Shown: piece after piece, positions 10,745 through 22,780 of the stretch | How the letters are laid out: each line of letters opens with the position of its first letter | Position numbering within the stretch: position 1 is the first letter of the stretch | Assembly (NCBI GenBank): GCA_944548615.1 | Contig: OX155961.1 | Coordinates: forward strand, 22,844,620-22,908,619 | Direction: 5' to 3' | Origin: Micropterix aruncella | Taxonomy: Eukaryota; Arthropoda; Insecta; Lepidoptera; Micropterigidae | DNA: 64,000 bases | Made by a program: the position numbers and the translations under genes | The notes under the pieces: model-generated | Database searches by the model: none | The model's input: only the letters and a program-made list of their open reading frames with translations | What the model was told of the DNA's origin: nothing

Positions 10745-11380
10745 CTCGGTTGTTTGGCATTATAAATAGGATAAAAAATAATGTTCTGCGTGAAATTTGT
10801 AGGACTTGAAGTTTCTGCAAAACCGAAAATGTGTATAAAATTGAATTCAGATGTGGTTATATAACCTGCATTGGACAAACAAAACAGCCCATAGGAACTC
10901 GAATGATGAAACATATCAAAGCTGTTAAAAACGTTCAGCGAGAAAAATCGGCGATCTGAAAACATATATTGGATAGCGGAACTAACTGCAGTTTCAAAAT
11001 CCCACTGTGATTCAACCTAGGTATCTAAAGCACAATTTTACTTTCCTCGCATGATCCGGGAAACCATTGAAATAATAAGAACGGTTATAAACTCTCTACT
11101 ACGCGCAACCCTCTACTTAAAATATTTATAATGCCCATGGCCGAGCGCAAAGACGTAACACAAGATACAGTGAGTGTTGTATGCACGACGGATTTTCAAA
11201 ATTCCCGCGCGCCGAACCCGTCGCCCCGCCACCGTTATAATCTACGAAGTAACAGCAGCAGTTGACGATTGACTGCACTTTAGTCTACCCTGGACAACGG
11301 CGGTCTCAACATAACCGATTCGTCGGGTGCCAAAAATTTCACGCGGTAAATTCGTTTTTATTCTATTTATAAAATAAGGT
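10745..11380 (+). mobile_element. Penelope-like element copy B with inverted 3' ends
   Basis: A short reversed 3' tail (10748-10835, from GGTTGTTTGGCATTATAAAT) is joined to a plus-strand Penelope segment. The segment reads KCVYKIEF at the GIY-YIG start, then KAVKNVQREKSAI-like and FYFPRMIRETIEI blocks. It passes into the 3' tail ending CTATTTATAA at about 11370. Several stops and small deletions are present. Its architecture is that of copies A and D, but with a different internal junction. Confidence 0.75.
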
Positions 11381-12330
11381 ATATTTACAAATGTTTTAAC
11401 TATGAACGTCATACGAATGGTTAGATATAGGTCTAAAGATTCCCTGTGTCTTTTTTTCGCGTGTTTTTTTTCTGTTTCCTAAACGCAAAATGGCCGTGTT
11501 CATACGATAAAAAGAGAAACGGCGAGGCAGCTGAAGAGGCTAACACCTGAGGACTTCCATTGATGTTTCGAAACAGCGATGGAAACAGCGATAAACCAAG
11601 TGCATTGCTTCAAAGAGGGAGTACTTAAACAGAGAAAAGAAAATAAAATAAAATATACACACATTTAAAACTTGCATAGTTTAACATATTAACATTGTAC
11701 AAAGTCAAACATTTTTTTTACAATATTATTATAAAATTGCGGATTTATATAGATGGAACCGAGCATCCCCACGACGAAGGAAATAGTTGTTAAAAAAATT
11801 ACAAAATTTTATTATTTATACCTTAAAGGCGTTTTTAGAGCGCCTTCTACAGTGCGCATCTATAATGTTATACCACTAAAGTGGCCAAATTAAACATAAT
11901 AATCTAATTTAGGAACATGAGCGCCATCTACTTCTGTGTTTCGTGGTAAAATACTGGTTTCTATATCTATAATACCTTCAGTTCGCGTATTTATTCGACA
12001 AACCTCATACATAGAGGTTTTGCAGATATGAATGATGCAATTTTTCATAATCGGCGAGGCATTATTATAATGTCGTACCTCCTTCAAAACCATTAAAGCA
12101 GTTGGACACTCCATTGTGATAACACAATATTGACAGGCAATCAGCACGCTACGTTTTATGCAAGTATGCAGTACAAATACAGTAATACCGTGTCGCCATA
12201 CAAACCGTGGAATGATCCCTTAATTATCAGCCCTTTCAAGGGCATTCACCTTCGTTGAACCAACCAGCCAACTAGGATGACCATCTTGGAATACTTTGAT
12301 ACTAAAGTGACTGTATTGTTCACGTTCAAT
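11380..12330. other. Mixed spacer
   Basis: 11500-11665 is a short segment ending in AAAATAAAATAAAATA and may be a retroposon 3' end. An 85-codon minus frame (12147-11890) contains no domain I recognise and no splice-site support. Confidence 0.35.
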
Positions 12331-12334
12331 CGAT

Positions 12335-12545
12335 TGACATTATCCCGGCTGGGTCACCATTTTTCGTTGGGATAAAGTAAACGGAATTGCATTTGACTTC
12401 TGTCGATAATGTAAGAATGCAATAACAAGATACACAATTGCACATATGTTACAGCACACATACATACAAACACTTCATAGTAGGGTTTTTGTAAGAGATG
12501 TCATATGACAATAAACCCTCCCATTGTGAAAAATCACAATAAGGA
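12335..12545 (+). mobile_element. tRNA-derived SINE, head truncated
   Basis: Starts inside the SINE head (CCCGGCTGGGTCACCATTTT) and continues through the body (ATGCAATAACAAGATACACA, CTTCATAGTAGG). It ends with GACAATAAACCCTCCCATTG and a short block AATCACAATAAGGAGTAG, the same 3' end as the SINE at 29014-31981. Confidence 0.7.
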
Positions 12546-12739
12546 GTAGAAACAAACATTACGTTTTAAATAGACGAGCTCGCCATCTATTAACGCGCTA
12601 CAAAACTACGTTATTATGAGTAAACTGATTGTCAGCCGTAAATTCAGTCTTGTATTGCGAGGAGCCAACAGTTGCATTTTAAGATTGAACCTCATGGGAT
12701 AACGGGTTCGTCCGTTGTAGATAACACCCCGAAAGTATT

Positions 12740-12960
12740 ACATTGAGCAATTTAATATCCTATATAATCAATGGTATAACGCAATCTGTAGTAGGCATTT
12801 TACGGGGTGTGAGCCATTGGCGCTTATGGATAGTGACGTCATAGCCATCAACTGCCTGCAGACATGCGATGTTTAGTTATGCGCCCGCGTTTAAAACGCC
12901 TACCGCTATTTACATACCGCGGAATCGCGGCGAACGCAGCCGTTCCATAACATACTCGTA
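12740..12960 (+). repeat. W repeat, left part
   Basis: Matches 15985-16140 in the blocks GGATAGTGACGTCAT, GCAGACATGCGATGTTTA and CGTTCCATAACATACT. The remainder of W continues at 14315 after the insertion of an inverted-repeat element. Confidence 0.6.
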
Positions 12961-14314
12961 TTATAGCCCTGCCAAATTAGTAATTTAAAGAGACATACCT
13001 GACAATGTTTTGAAACTTAGCATAGATTGCATTGAGGTGTCTGTTAAACATACTAAAATCCGTATTATATATACACATATAAAATCCATACATACTCCGA
13101 TTCAGTTTTTCCTTATATCTAGATAACTGTTAGCGATATCGAAATTATGCTTGACATAAAAAATAAAGCTTATAAAATTCACTAAAAAAAGGTATGTATA
13201 TAGGTATTTTTGTTTACGAATCTTCTATTATTCGACCGCCCGGCCGTTGCATGTACCGTACGCAAGTAATAACCTGTTTCACGAGCGGGCGGGCGATTGA
13301 TAATTGTCAGTTGATTACTTACGATAGGTTATTTGTACCTACTATTTTCATATTCATTAATAATAATAATAATAATAATGCTTTATTTAAGAGAAAGTAG
13401 TACAAAAATTATGACTTAAAAACTACCCAACTAGGTTAATGCCCGTACTAGGGTAGATTCTTTTCTTTTAAATTAAGATGCGCACGTAATTTTATACTGC
13501 AATTATAGAACTATGGTAATATTTTACTTGTTTATATAATATTTAACATTATACATATAATATTCTCATTTATATATAAATATATACATTTACCTACTTG
13601 TATTATTTACATACTATTATTATTTACATACATTTGCATTTACGTACATGTATTTATTAGTAATATGTATATAATTGATTAAATTGATAACGTGGTTTTA
13701 AACGAGGATATGTGTAATAATTTCAGCTACCTTTTCCCTGCCGGTCTCAAACAGCCACAAAGTAAGTTTTCCCTTTTTCATATGTAAGCTTTTGCATTTT
13801 TTTAACTTATCCTGAAAGTAATTGTGGAGTTTAGGAGCTACACAACTAAAGTGCCTTTGCGCAAATTTAGTTTTGGTTTTTTTAATTAGGTGTTTTTCTG
13901 ACGCGCAACCTCTAGTTAGAATCTTGTGGTCAGTGATGTTGTGTGTGTGCGGATTGTTGAGATAATAAAGTAGGGTTACTTTTGCATCAATCTGTCTAAC
14001 GTCCAAAAGTCTCAGCTCTTTTAGTAGTTCGTTGGTTGGATATCGATGTGGCTTTCTGGACATAACCCATTTTAGAAGAGGATTTTATAAGTTTATTTTT
14101 AAATCATGCAAAAATCCGATATCGCTAACAGTTAGCGAGATATAAGCGAAAAACTGAATCGGAGCGCCATTTTTCCAATATGGCGTCTCGAGCGCAATAG
14201 ATTGAGTGGACGACTTTTAGTATGTTTAACAGTACACCTCTGTGCCAAGTTTCAAAATATTATCAGTTATTTTCGTCAAACGTTGAATTTTGTTCCTATT
14301 TGACTGGGCTATTA
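12961..14314. mobile_element. Inverted-repeat DNA element inserted in W
   Basis: The arms (about 12961-13180 and 14085-14314) are reverse complements over more than 200 bp. Matching blocks are ATAGCCCTGCC with GGGCTAT, TTTTGAAACTT with AAGTTTCAAAA, CTCCGATTCAGTTTTT with AAAAACTGAATCGGAG and TAACTGTTAGCGATATCG with CGATATCGCTAACAGTTA. The centre is taken up by a LINE. There is no transposase. Flanking W sequence resumes on both sides. Confidence 0.65.
13358..14063 (-). pseudogene. LINE 3' end inside the inverted-repeat element
   Basis: The minus frame 14063-13698 gives a 121-residue LINE C-terminus: ELRLLDVRQIDAKVTLLYYL, then HTHNITDHKILTRGCASEKH and THFSCVAPKLHNYF-like FAQRHFSCVAPKLHNYF. The form 'Q..S...APK.YN.L' is the usual LINE end. 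An ATT-repeat tail lies at 13358-13379. The copy is 5'-truncated and there is no RT core. Confidence 0.7.
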
Positions 14315-14480
14315 GGGAGGGTCGAACATCACTGCTCGATGTGATGGTACGATTGGCAATCACGCGAGGAGCGCTTTGCTACGATTATCCGCTCTGGATT
14401 ATTTATGTCTCAACTGTTGATTGTTTCTTCTTCTTCGTTGCGTGGCAGTCTTTTTTATGTTTAATTTCAGTTGTGATATT
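14315..14480 (+). repeat. W repeat, right part
   Basis: GATTGGCAATCACGCGAGG and CTGTTGATTGTTTCTTC match 16165-16250, the continuation of W in the unbroken copy. Confidence 0.5.
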
Positions 14481-14619
14481 AGGGGATGTTCTTGGAAATG
14501 CAAAATTAACATTTTTTACATCCTGTCAAAAGACACCTGTTACATGTGACATGACACATGTGTGAAAGCGAAGACTGGTAACGGAAGATATCACGAGGCA
14601 CCCACACGATCCATCACAG

Positions 14620-15375
14620 ACGTAACTCAGGAACCGAGCAGATCAATAGCATTCTTACTATACGTCAACGGCGTGATATATCGAATAAGTAAGATGATAA
14701 TACTAATTATATATAAAAACGATCTACAAAACGCCCCAAAATATAGTTCGCTCTCTGAGGCCTGTAAATAAGGTATCTGTAAACCCCGGGTGTGTATAAA
14801 ATCGAATGCAGCTGTGGTTTAGCATACGCTGGACGAACGAAACGGCGAAAAGGCTGTAAAAACCCTTAGCGAGAAAAATCGGCGATCTGCGAACACATAT
14901 TAGACAACGGTACTAACCACTGGGTACAGTTTCAAAATCCCATTGTACTACCCAAACAACAATTAAGTTTTCCCGCATGATCCCGGAAGCCATTGAAATA
15001 AGAAGAACCCCTAACCAATAAAGACGACGGTTTCAAACTCTCTACTACGTAGAACTCTTTTTTTAAATGTTCTTAATGCCCACTGCCAAGCACAAGTAAG
15101 GATGCAGTGATTCTGTTACAAAAATCTACAACACAAGATGCAGTGAATTTTGTGAGCATGGCAGATTTAAAAAATTCGCACACTCCGAATTCACCGTCCA
15201 CCACTGTTATAATCTGCGCAGTAACAGCAGCAATTTGCCGCCTACCCGCATAAAAACGTATGACGATTGACAACACTTCAGACTACCCTGAATAACGGCG
15301 GTCGCAAAGTCGCCGATAAGTCGAGAGCTACAAACTTCACGGCGTAAATTCGTTTTTATCCTATTTATAATGCCA
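14620..15375 (+). mobile_element. Penelope-like element copy C, 3' part
   Basis: Plus-strand sequence reads GVYKIECSCGLAYAGRTKR, in which GVY and YAG are the two halves of a GIY-YIG endonuclease motif. It continues with EKSAICEHILDNGTNHWVQF and QNPIVL, then degenerates through stops. It ends in the family tail (TTCACGGCGTAAATTCG to CCTATTTATAATG). Unlike copies A, B, D and E, no reversed tail is seen at its left end. The reverse transcriptase domain is missing. Confidence 0.75.
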
Positions 15376-15624
15376 CCTATGTTATTTTCTTGTCATGACT
15401 ACTTGTCAAGCAAAATCCTTAGGTTTAAGGAGCCAGTAAACGTGTCGTTCTTCATATTAAACGCTAATACAAATTAGTTTATTAAAACGCTAATACAATA
15501 AAGTTTTGCATAGCATTTATTAATCACAGTACTCATTAATAAGATATTTGACTAAAAGTATAATACGAAAGCTTTAAAATTCTAGGAAAGCCTGGTGTAT
15601 CCTGAAATCCTATCCCTCCTAAAT

Positions 15625-15795
15625 TCCGTCCCGGTGGCATAGTGATTAGGTCGCCTGTTTTTTTTACATTGTAAGGTACCGGGTTCGATTCACGGCTGGC
15701 TCACCATTTTCCGTTAAATTCTGTCGAGATAATGCAATAACAAAAACACCGTTAAACGCCACTTCATAGTAGGATTCCATAGTAGGAATTTTTAA
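15625..15795 (+). mobile_element. tRNA-derived SINE
   Basis: The head CCCGGTGGCATAGTGATTAG carries an A-box-like element (TGGCATAGTGATTAGG) and a B box (GGGTTCGATTC), the internal RNA polymerase III promoter of a tRNA. The tRNA-unrelated body GGCTCACCATTTTCCG and CAATAACAAAAACACC follows. A T-run interrupts the head. The 3' part is cut short near CATAGTAGG. Confidence 0.8.
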
Positions 15796-15899
15796 ATAAA
15801 TTATGCGATGTGTACGGTGGTTACAACAACCTCCTTAAAATAATATAGTCTTCGTTTTACCGCTAGGACCGCTCCCTTAGAGAAAATGTAATAAAACAA

Positions 15900-16250
15900 A
15901 AATTATGACTCGATTTACTGCGTCACCTGTTGCCATTGAAATGGAATTGGCAAATGTCAGATATGCCACAGCACCGAAGGTATTTTTGAACGGGGTGGGT
16001 CATTGTCGCTTACGGATATTGACGTCATTGTGGTCATCGACTGCCGGCAGACATGCGATGTTTACTTTCGCGTCTGCGTCGCTTAGGGCTATTTACATGC
16101 GGCGGAATCACGGCGACCGGACCGTTCCATTACATACTAGGGAGCGGTAATTAGTTCTCGAAGGCACGTTTGGCAATCACACAATATTTTATCAGCTTAG
16201 TTCATCCTATTTAAATGATGCATCATCTGTTGACTGTTTCTTAGTGTTTC
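15900..16250 (+). repeat. W repeat, unbroken copy
   Basis: Carries both halves of W that flank the inverted-repeat element at 12961-14314. The joining point is around CATTACATACTAGGGAGCGG. The frame from 15905 through it has no recognisable content. Confidence 0.55.
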
Positions 16251-16254
16251 CGAG

Positions 16255-16340
16255 CAGCTATGACCTGCTCGTTATTTTGGGTCCGCTCAACTCGAGGTTC
16301 GACTCTTATCCGGTAGCCTCAAATCCAGAACAGTAGGAAC
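16255..16340 (-). repeat. G repeat 3' fragment, reversed
   Basis: CCGCTCAACTCGAGGTTCGA and TTATCCGGTAGCCTC are the reversed end blocks of G, as at 23640-23690. The fragment faces the plus copy that starts at about 16370. Confidence 0.55.
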
Positions 16341-16369
16341 ACGATCCACAGTCAAGCTACGTCAGAACT

Positions 16370-16965
16370 TAAGAGGTGTCAACTACAACGGGCGAACCCG
16401 TCACCTCAGGATTTACAAACAATAAGGATCCAAGGAATACAAACCTACCGTCTAGCTAAGCGAAAATGCCTGTCAGAGGCCAACGCCTTACGGTGAGACA
16501 CCGGAAAAGGTAGCCAGCGGGCATCCTTGCCCCTGACTACTAGTTTGGAAGGATATCTCCGTATGGAATTAACCTTCAGGATACCTCCTGCGTAGCGGTG
16601 ATACGGTGTCTACCGAATCTATCGCGGACCACGGCATTTTTTGCCCGGCTGATTCACCCGGGATCGGGTGGCCGAATGGTCGTTTCAAGAGCAGTTGCCG
16701 TAAGGTTAACAACTACCCTCGCCGCTCTATAGGAAACATTGCTGTTTCCAGACTCCACCGGCTGGCGCAAACCGCTCAGGAGCGCCCGAAGGTTGACTCC
16801 TACGGAAGACTGGTACGTCACAGGCCAGCGTCCTACCCTGGCTCTCACTCCAGCGAGGAGGCTGCCGGATGGGTGTTGACCCGTGCGTTTGACCGACCCT
16901 ATACAACTGGATCTTAGTAGTCAAACTACAACAGGGCCCATTAGCTCCTAGGATACAGGGACAGA
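16370..16965 (+). repeat. G repeat copy, nearly full length
   Basis: Begins AGGTGTCAACTACAACGGGC and ends GGGCCCATTAGCTCCT, the same two ends as the copy at 35178-35843. All intermediate blocks are present in order. An ACGGG/CGAA/CCCGT hairpin lies near the 5' end. The 103-codon frame (16606-16917) is not conserved in other copies. Confidence 0.75.
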
Positions 16966-17395
16966 TAATCGCCTGCGGAGTGACGCCACTTCTTCTTATT
17001 TTAGTGTTTTGTCATCAAAAATAGAAACATATACATACATTCGCTAATTCCCTACTGCTCTGGTTGCTATTTCAACAAAATTTCAAGCGAAACCTTCATT
17101 ATTTAACACGCAAATTTCATCGCAGCCGAAACAGATGCTCCCACGCAATTGGCGAATAAAAATGGTAATCTTAGCTGCGAGGCCGTTCCATATTCCGCTT
17201 TAAGTGCTCGGTGCGGATTACAGGAACCCTCATTAGAGCAGCCGAGTATGTAGTTTAAGGTAGGCATGAATAGTGAGACTCATATTTTAATTAATCCAAC
17301 GTGCTTGGAACAGATAGCAAAATATAACACATATACCCCCTTAACCTACTACCCCAGTTTCTAGGTTTGTTTTGATAAATATAAAACGTATCAAC
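16966..17395. other. Spacer, nothing recognised
   Basis: Moderately AT-rich, with no supported gene or element boundary. Confidence 0.4.
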
Positions 17396-18480
17396 CGCGA
17401 TGATACAGAATGGCGTAAATAGTTCGAACAAGTAAATCTATTAAAAGGAATAAAAAACACGGCTGCCGTTACAATACAATACAATAAAATCAACTACTCC
17501 AGTAGATAGGCATTCCTACACTTGGATGCGTCACAAAATTAAATGCTAAAAATGTAATTATTAAAAACATAACTATCGTGATAGTTGTCATGGCTGTAAT
17601 ATTATATTCAATATTACCTACATACAAATATTCAAAATATACTAATGTGATTCAAGAGTCAGAGAGAATAATATATTAAAATAGAAATGCAAATTCTATG
17701 TAGAATAATAAAAAAAAATATATTTTACTGTCGATCCAGCAATATGCCTTCGTATTTTTTTTAAAATGAATTGATGTATAATAAATTATATGAAAATTAG
17801 AATGTCAGCTATCATAATACCATTGTGTTTAAAACTTTACGCATTTCATTAATCATCAACATGGAAAATAAACTCAGAATTTTTAAACTCCCTTATACCA
17901 TAAATTGGGTTTCTTTGCAAATTACGTATAATTATCTTTTTAAACTGGTCCTCTCGAAGGCTTTTCATTTGCTCTGGAATCTTATTATAGAAGCACAAAT
18001 TTTGGTGAATAAAACTGTATCGCACTTTGCTAAGTCGCTGTCGGTTTATGCGGATATTGGATTTATTCCTTGTATCGTGATGATGAAAATCACTATTCAC
18101 CGGAGCTTCTGTTAGGTGTCTACAAGAACTGAAGCACTGTATTTTTTCCGGGTTTATGGAATATTTGTAGTTTAGGTATTTATCCATATATCGTTCCGGA
18201 ATATACTCAATCAGACCTTTCATTTGACACTAAACACGATATATTTATATTAATTTATTGACATTTGGAGATTTGGATATTTAGACACATATTTACTTGA
18301 TATTTTGACAGTTAGAGTACCCTATGACACTCGGGATGACATTGTGATTCTAACAATGCCACATACTTCTATATGGGTTTGGGCGTTTAGAGGTTATGGT
18401 GGAATAAAAAAACGGAAAACATACATTGGCAAGTCCTGAACATATTATACTCCTTTTTTGTTGGACAGTAGGGCGATATC
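17395..18480 (+). repeat. Z repeat copy 2, split by a LINE
   Basis: Z blocks lie on both sides of a reversed LINE. On the left is AATAAAAAACACGGCTGCCG. On the right are TACTCAATCAGACCTTTCAT, CATATTTACTTGATATTTTG and CTCCTTTTTTGTTGGACAGT. A G repeat follows directly at 18470. Confidence 0.6.
17469..18165 (-). pseudogene. LINE 3' end with TTGTA-type tail
   Basis: The minus strand reads PEKIQCFSSCRHLTEAPVNS, DFHHHDTRNKSNIRINRQRL and RYSFIHQNLCFYNKIPEQMK, followed by an ending LREDQFKKIIIRNL. It then has about 380 bp of 3' UTR ending in an ATTGT repeat (17470-17485 on the plus strand). A second copy of its 3' UTR lies at 60450-60905. The first part of the long minus frame (from 18223) is Z sequence read through, not LINE. 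Confidence 0.8.
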
Positions 18481-19150
18481 GACTACAACGGGCGAACCCA
18501 TCACTCCAGGCTGGTATAACGATATGTTCTTTCGGCCGTGGGATGAATGTGGACTTAGAGACAAGATTTTTAATTTTATTTCATTTTCATTTCTTAGGAA
18601 AACTTACAGCTAGTTAAATATATATAGGTACACATTAAGATATACGTGCTGAAGACCAATAAAATAAAAAGTTATCTATAGCTGCGCCAACAAGCTCGTT
18701 AGAGGCCAACGCCTTACGGCGAGGCAGCGGGAAAGGTACCCAGCAGGTAGCCTCGCCCCTTAACTACCAGTTTTGATAGGATATCTCCGTCTAGCCTTCT
18801 TAACCTTCAGGATACCTCTGTCCTCCCGACTGGTTACAGGTCCGAAGTTGCTTATGCGGCCTCTACCTGCTGTATTACAGCGGTAATTCAGTTTGAATTT
18901 ATCGCAGGCCTGTAAGGCGTCTTTTGCTCATAGTTCCACATGGGATCGGGTGGCTAAAGGTCATTTCAAGATTGGTATGACAGCAGGTCAACATCCACCC
19001 CGCTGCTTAGGAGACAGTATATTTTCATAGTCTCCAGACTCCATCAGCAATTAGTCAGAGTGCACAACCGATTGGCGTCCCCGGAGGTAGCCTTCCGCAC
19101 GAGGAGGCTTCTGAATAGGAGCTGAATCGTGAGTTGAGCCGATCCGAGCA
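18470..19150 (+). repeat. G repeat copy with a small insertion
   Basis: The 5' block (ATCGACTACAACGGGCGAAC) and the main body (from GTTAGAGGCCAACGCCTTAC to GAGTTGAGCCGATCCG) are separated by about 110 bp (18570-18678). That segment has AT-rich sequence ending CAATAAAATAAAAAG, which resembles a short retroposon tail. Confidence 0.7.
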
Positions 19151-19154
19151 CAAT

Positions 19155-19360
19155 CGTAAGCCGCAGGAAATATGCAAATATTTTTTTGTATATTTACCAA
19201 AAATGCCTAATTTTGTAGTTTATACCAGGGATTCACGTTAATTAGAGGTAATTGATTGATGAATGACGTGACTCCTCCGTATTAAACTACACAATTAGGC
19301 AATTTTGGTAAATTAGAAAAAAATATTTGCGTATTTCCTGCGGTTTACGGTCCCCTCCCA
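19155..19360. mobile_element. Hairpin MITE
   Basis: The arms of about 62 bp (CGCAGGAAATATGCAAATAT to AATTTTGTAGTTTA, and the complement ending AAATATTTGCGTATTTCCTG) are nearly perfect. The loop is about 70 bp. The ends are TAA-rich and a G-type flank lies to the left. No coding capacity. Confidence 0.7.
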
Positions 19361-19439
19361 GCCTGTGACGCGATACTTGACAAGCATGCATAGTCATCTA
19401 GAGAGCCCCTTACACATATTACACGCTCACATAAATATA

Positions 19440-19500
19440 AAAACTTGGTTGGTTTAATGATAATAAACCCGCCCATTGGGAAATTTCACAATAAAGTCGC
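19440..19500 (+). repeat. SINE 3' end fragment
   Basis: ATAATAAACCCGCCCATTGG then TCACAATAAAG, the 3' end of the tRNA-derived SINE. Confidence 0.55.
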
Positions 19501-19519
19501 TTCGGTTTCATAAGATGAT

Positions 19520-20495
19520 GTCGTTAAAAGTAAAAAGTAAAGTAAAAGGTATTTATTTCCAATACAACCATACAATTGTGTAGGAATGACAGTAATTAAT
19601 CTTAAACTAGTTACTCAATTTAGACAAGAGATGATATACAATATATAGCTTTAAACTTACCAATTTACAAAAACATAGACTATATGATAACAGTTTACAA
19701 CAAAACAATTAACGGTAAATAATATGTATTAGATTAATTAACGGTAAATAATATTTGTTAGAAAAGCGCCGAAGCATGATCGATGCAGTATATCTGCATA
19801 AGCTAATTAACAATCGTATTGATTCTAGTCAAATCTTGGAACCGATAATTTTTTTCGTGCCCCCTCGACCAGCTCGCTCTCAGCGTTCCTTTCAACTGCC
19901 AATTGTCAATTCTAACTATGCACAAAATGCTTTTCTTTATAAAGATTGTCATCATTACAACTCGGTGTTTATGGATGTTGATATATTTGTCACAACCCCA
20001 GATACATTTAAAAATCTAATTATGAATATATTACAATTTAATTAAGTAATCTGTTTATTATGAAAATAGTTATTCTCCTCTTATCTTTGTACTTACATAA
20101 CTTATTTCTTTTTTCTATTTTTCGTTCTCATAAAATGTGTCATTACATAATTATATAATTTTTTTATTAGTATCTATTTAATAATTAATTCACTTATTAC
20201 CATATTAGCATACATGTTTATGAATCTATTTACTGTTTTTTCTGCTCTATTTACTTAATATTTACTCTTTTAATACGTTGAACTGTTTAGTAACTTAGCA
20301 ATTAGTTTTCAGAATATTTTCCGTTTATTTAAAAAACTCTAACAATTTCACTTTTCACTTTAAAAAATGCTTGTATATTTTAAACTTTTCTTTTATATAG
20401 AATAACGCACTATATGGCTGTTTAATTGGTGGAAACATATCAATGGTTTATGTTTTTTTGTACTGTCTGTTTCCTGAATAAAATAAAATAAAAAA
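19520..20495 (+). pseudogene. LINE C-terminus and 3' UTR
   Basis: Frame 19755-20045 reads LEKRRSMIDAVYLHKLINNR, then IDSSQILEPIIFFVPPR and SFQLPIVNSNYAQNAFLYKD, the conserved end of one CR1/Jockey-type LINE clade. The copy at 44685 shares LHKIIHNKIDSPHL and NTSYAQNSVMHRL. It is followed by an AT-rich 3' UTR ending AATAAAATAAAATAAAA at about 20480. The 5' part is missing. Confidence 0.75.
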
Positions 20496-20639
20496 ATTTA
20501 AGAGTAGAAACAAACGATCATTCCGATGTGCTCCTACCGAAAAAGCCACGTTTGAAACACAGGCCAATGACTTTATGCAATCGAAAGAACATGTTATAAC
20601 TTTGATGTATTCACTTTATGGGCTGCACCGGCATATTTT

Positions 20640-20990
20640 ACCTACTACACATACGTCATTAGGCTGAACGGATTACAGCTAATGAAATCATTTGAATATG
20701 GCGCAACATATAGGGACGAAGGCCTGATCAAATAATCTTCGTCAAGCTGATGACACAGTCTTGCTTGCAGTGATATTTATTGTAATTACGTGAAACCATG
20801 GACTTCTGAAGAAATCAATAACCTGCAAGCCTCTGAAATATGGCTAGAATTCTGCGAATATCCTGTCGTGAAAAAGAAACCAAAGAAAGGTGGGAGCAAA
20901 AAATAGGTATCACTAATGGTTAGTAATGCAAAAGCAATACGAGTAGCCACATATATCGCCAAGGCCAAAAAGAAAAACCGAGAATAGGAA
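20640..20990 (+). pseudogene. LINE reverse transcriptase relic with catalytic DD box
   Basis: One frame reads NLRQADDTVLLAV, the RT motif usually written F/Y-A-D-D-x-x-L. Nearby, KPWTSEEINNLQASEIWLEF is a possible degraded stretch of the same ORF. Frameshifts occur throughout. The clade is not certain. Confidence 0.5.
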
Positions 20991-22780
20991 GTCATATGAC
21001 CGAGTTAAATTTTTAATGTATTTGTGGCGAGAAAATCATTGGAGAATATTGATCGAATCGTTATTATATATTATAAAATAAATATGTTAGTGTATAGTGA
21101 AATAAAAACAAACATATGGGAAAATTGGTAGATCAATCTACTTTTTAAAAAGTCTTAAAAAGGCTAACCTACTTTTTTGCAATGTGCCAAAATGGCACAG
21201 TTATGAGGTATCAGTTATCTGTTTGACGTATCAGTTGTCTGTTTTTATAGAAATTCATCAAAGATCTTGAGAATCTGAACAAAATTTCGTCAAATCTATC
21301 GTTTGGAGTTACACAAAAATGTGGAGTTACACAAGTAGGAAGGTAAGTAGGTATAAGGGAAGAAAGGTGTGAAAAAATAAAATAAAAAGTTGACATCAAT
21401 AAAAAAACGAGTACAAGTGGATTAGGTTAGACAAATTAAAGGAATACGTGTGTATGTGTATAATATATATATATGCAATATTTCTCATAGACCTTTAGTT
21501 GTAATATGTTTTGTAGTGTAGAGTTTTGTAAAGTAGAATGTTTTGTAGAGTAGAATTATGGATCTTTGTCATATACACTTTTCAATCATTTCATTTATTT
21601 ATTCATGTTATAAGCAAATAAACAAAGAATTTATGGTTTAATTTATTATAAGCTGAACAACAAGACACTTCTTTTTCTATGGGATCTGAGCCCGCCTAGC
21701 TAGGCATTCGCTTGTATTTAGGTGAGCTCATTTTAATGAGTTCAGTAGAATAAGTTCAGTAGTATTACGGTTGTAGATATGTATATACAGATCAATTAAT
21801 ATAAAACATCGAGATGGAAATTATGTAATCGATCGATATAAATATTTAAAATATTAAATGATAGTTTTGGTTCGATTTATATAAAATGATAATCATTAAG
21901 TATGTAATTTAATGATTATCATTTTATAAGTTGGTAAAAAAATTATTAAAATATGCTTTCATTCAAAAATAGAAATACTAATGCAAATCAATAAATACAT
22001 AATTTACCTGACACAATTTGAATTAGTTTAAGCGGGTAGTATATAATGCTGGGGACGAAAAGTTCTTATTCGATTTAAGTTCAATCCCTGAGACAGGGGT
22101 CTTCAACAAATGAATATATATATATATTTAAAATACTTTAAAATATATATTTTTTGAAGATAATACCTTTCAAAGATTTTAAAAACACGATATACACACA
22201 AAATACTGTTTATTGGCCTACTGTTAATTACTTTACACAATGCCCTATATTGACTAAGTGTAGTTCCTAATCAAGAACTAAATAAAAATAAAAATAATAA
22301 CAAATTTATTACCGAAATAAAATGCCTAAAATGTAAATATTATTATAATATATATTTTGTTTATATATTTAAATATGTATAAACAATATATAAACAAACG
22401 ACATCAGCATCGAGTAAACATAGCAATATTAACACTCACATGTATTTTTCCACTTTTCTGTGACTTCCTAATGACTAAACACTTGCACAACCACTATCGA
22501 CCCGGATTACGATAGACGTCAGTTACTGGACGCCTTAACATTTACGTAACAATTGCAGTAATTGCAACGGCATTAGTAAGATAAACAGTGGCACGTTTTG
22601 AGAGAGGAGCTGCTACATGACATTTTGCCCCTGGCGAAATGGCGGCAAATCGCATTACAAGTGACATAAGGGTAGGTGCCGGCGTTGCCAGCCCGATATT
22701 AATTTGCACTGCGATCCGGTTCGGCGGACTAGTAGGGATGTATCCAGCGCAAACGCTTTTGGTGTTAAAAGTATTTGAAA
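20990..22780. other. AT-rich intergenic sequence
   Basis: Contains a perfect 19-bp hairpin (21880-21898 with 21910-21928), a TA microsatellite near 21466 and the small repeat block 21685-21780 shared with 5760-5845. No gene is supported; frames at 20786, 21211 and 22542 (minus) have no recognisable content. Confidence 0.45.

Noticed and set aside
16606..16917. 103-codon frame, and similar frames in other G copies (23337, 25613, 35413, 53307)
   Set aside because: The frames lie in different parts and phases of the G repeat and are not conserved between copies, so G appears non-coding.
17849..18223. 124-codon protein as a single LINE frame
   Set aside because: About the first 17 residues are Z repeat sequence read through by chance. 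The LINE begins near 18165.
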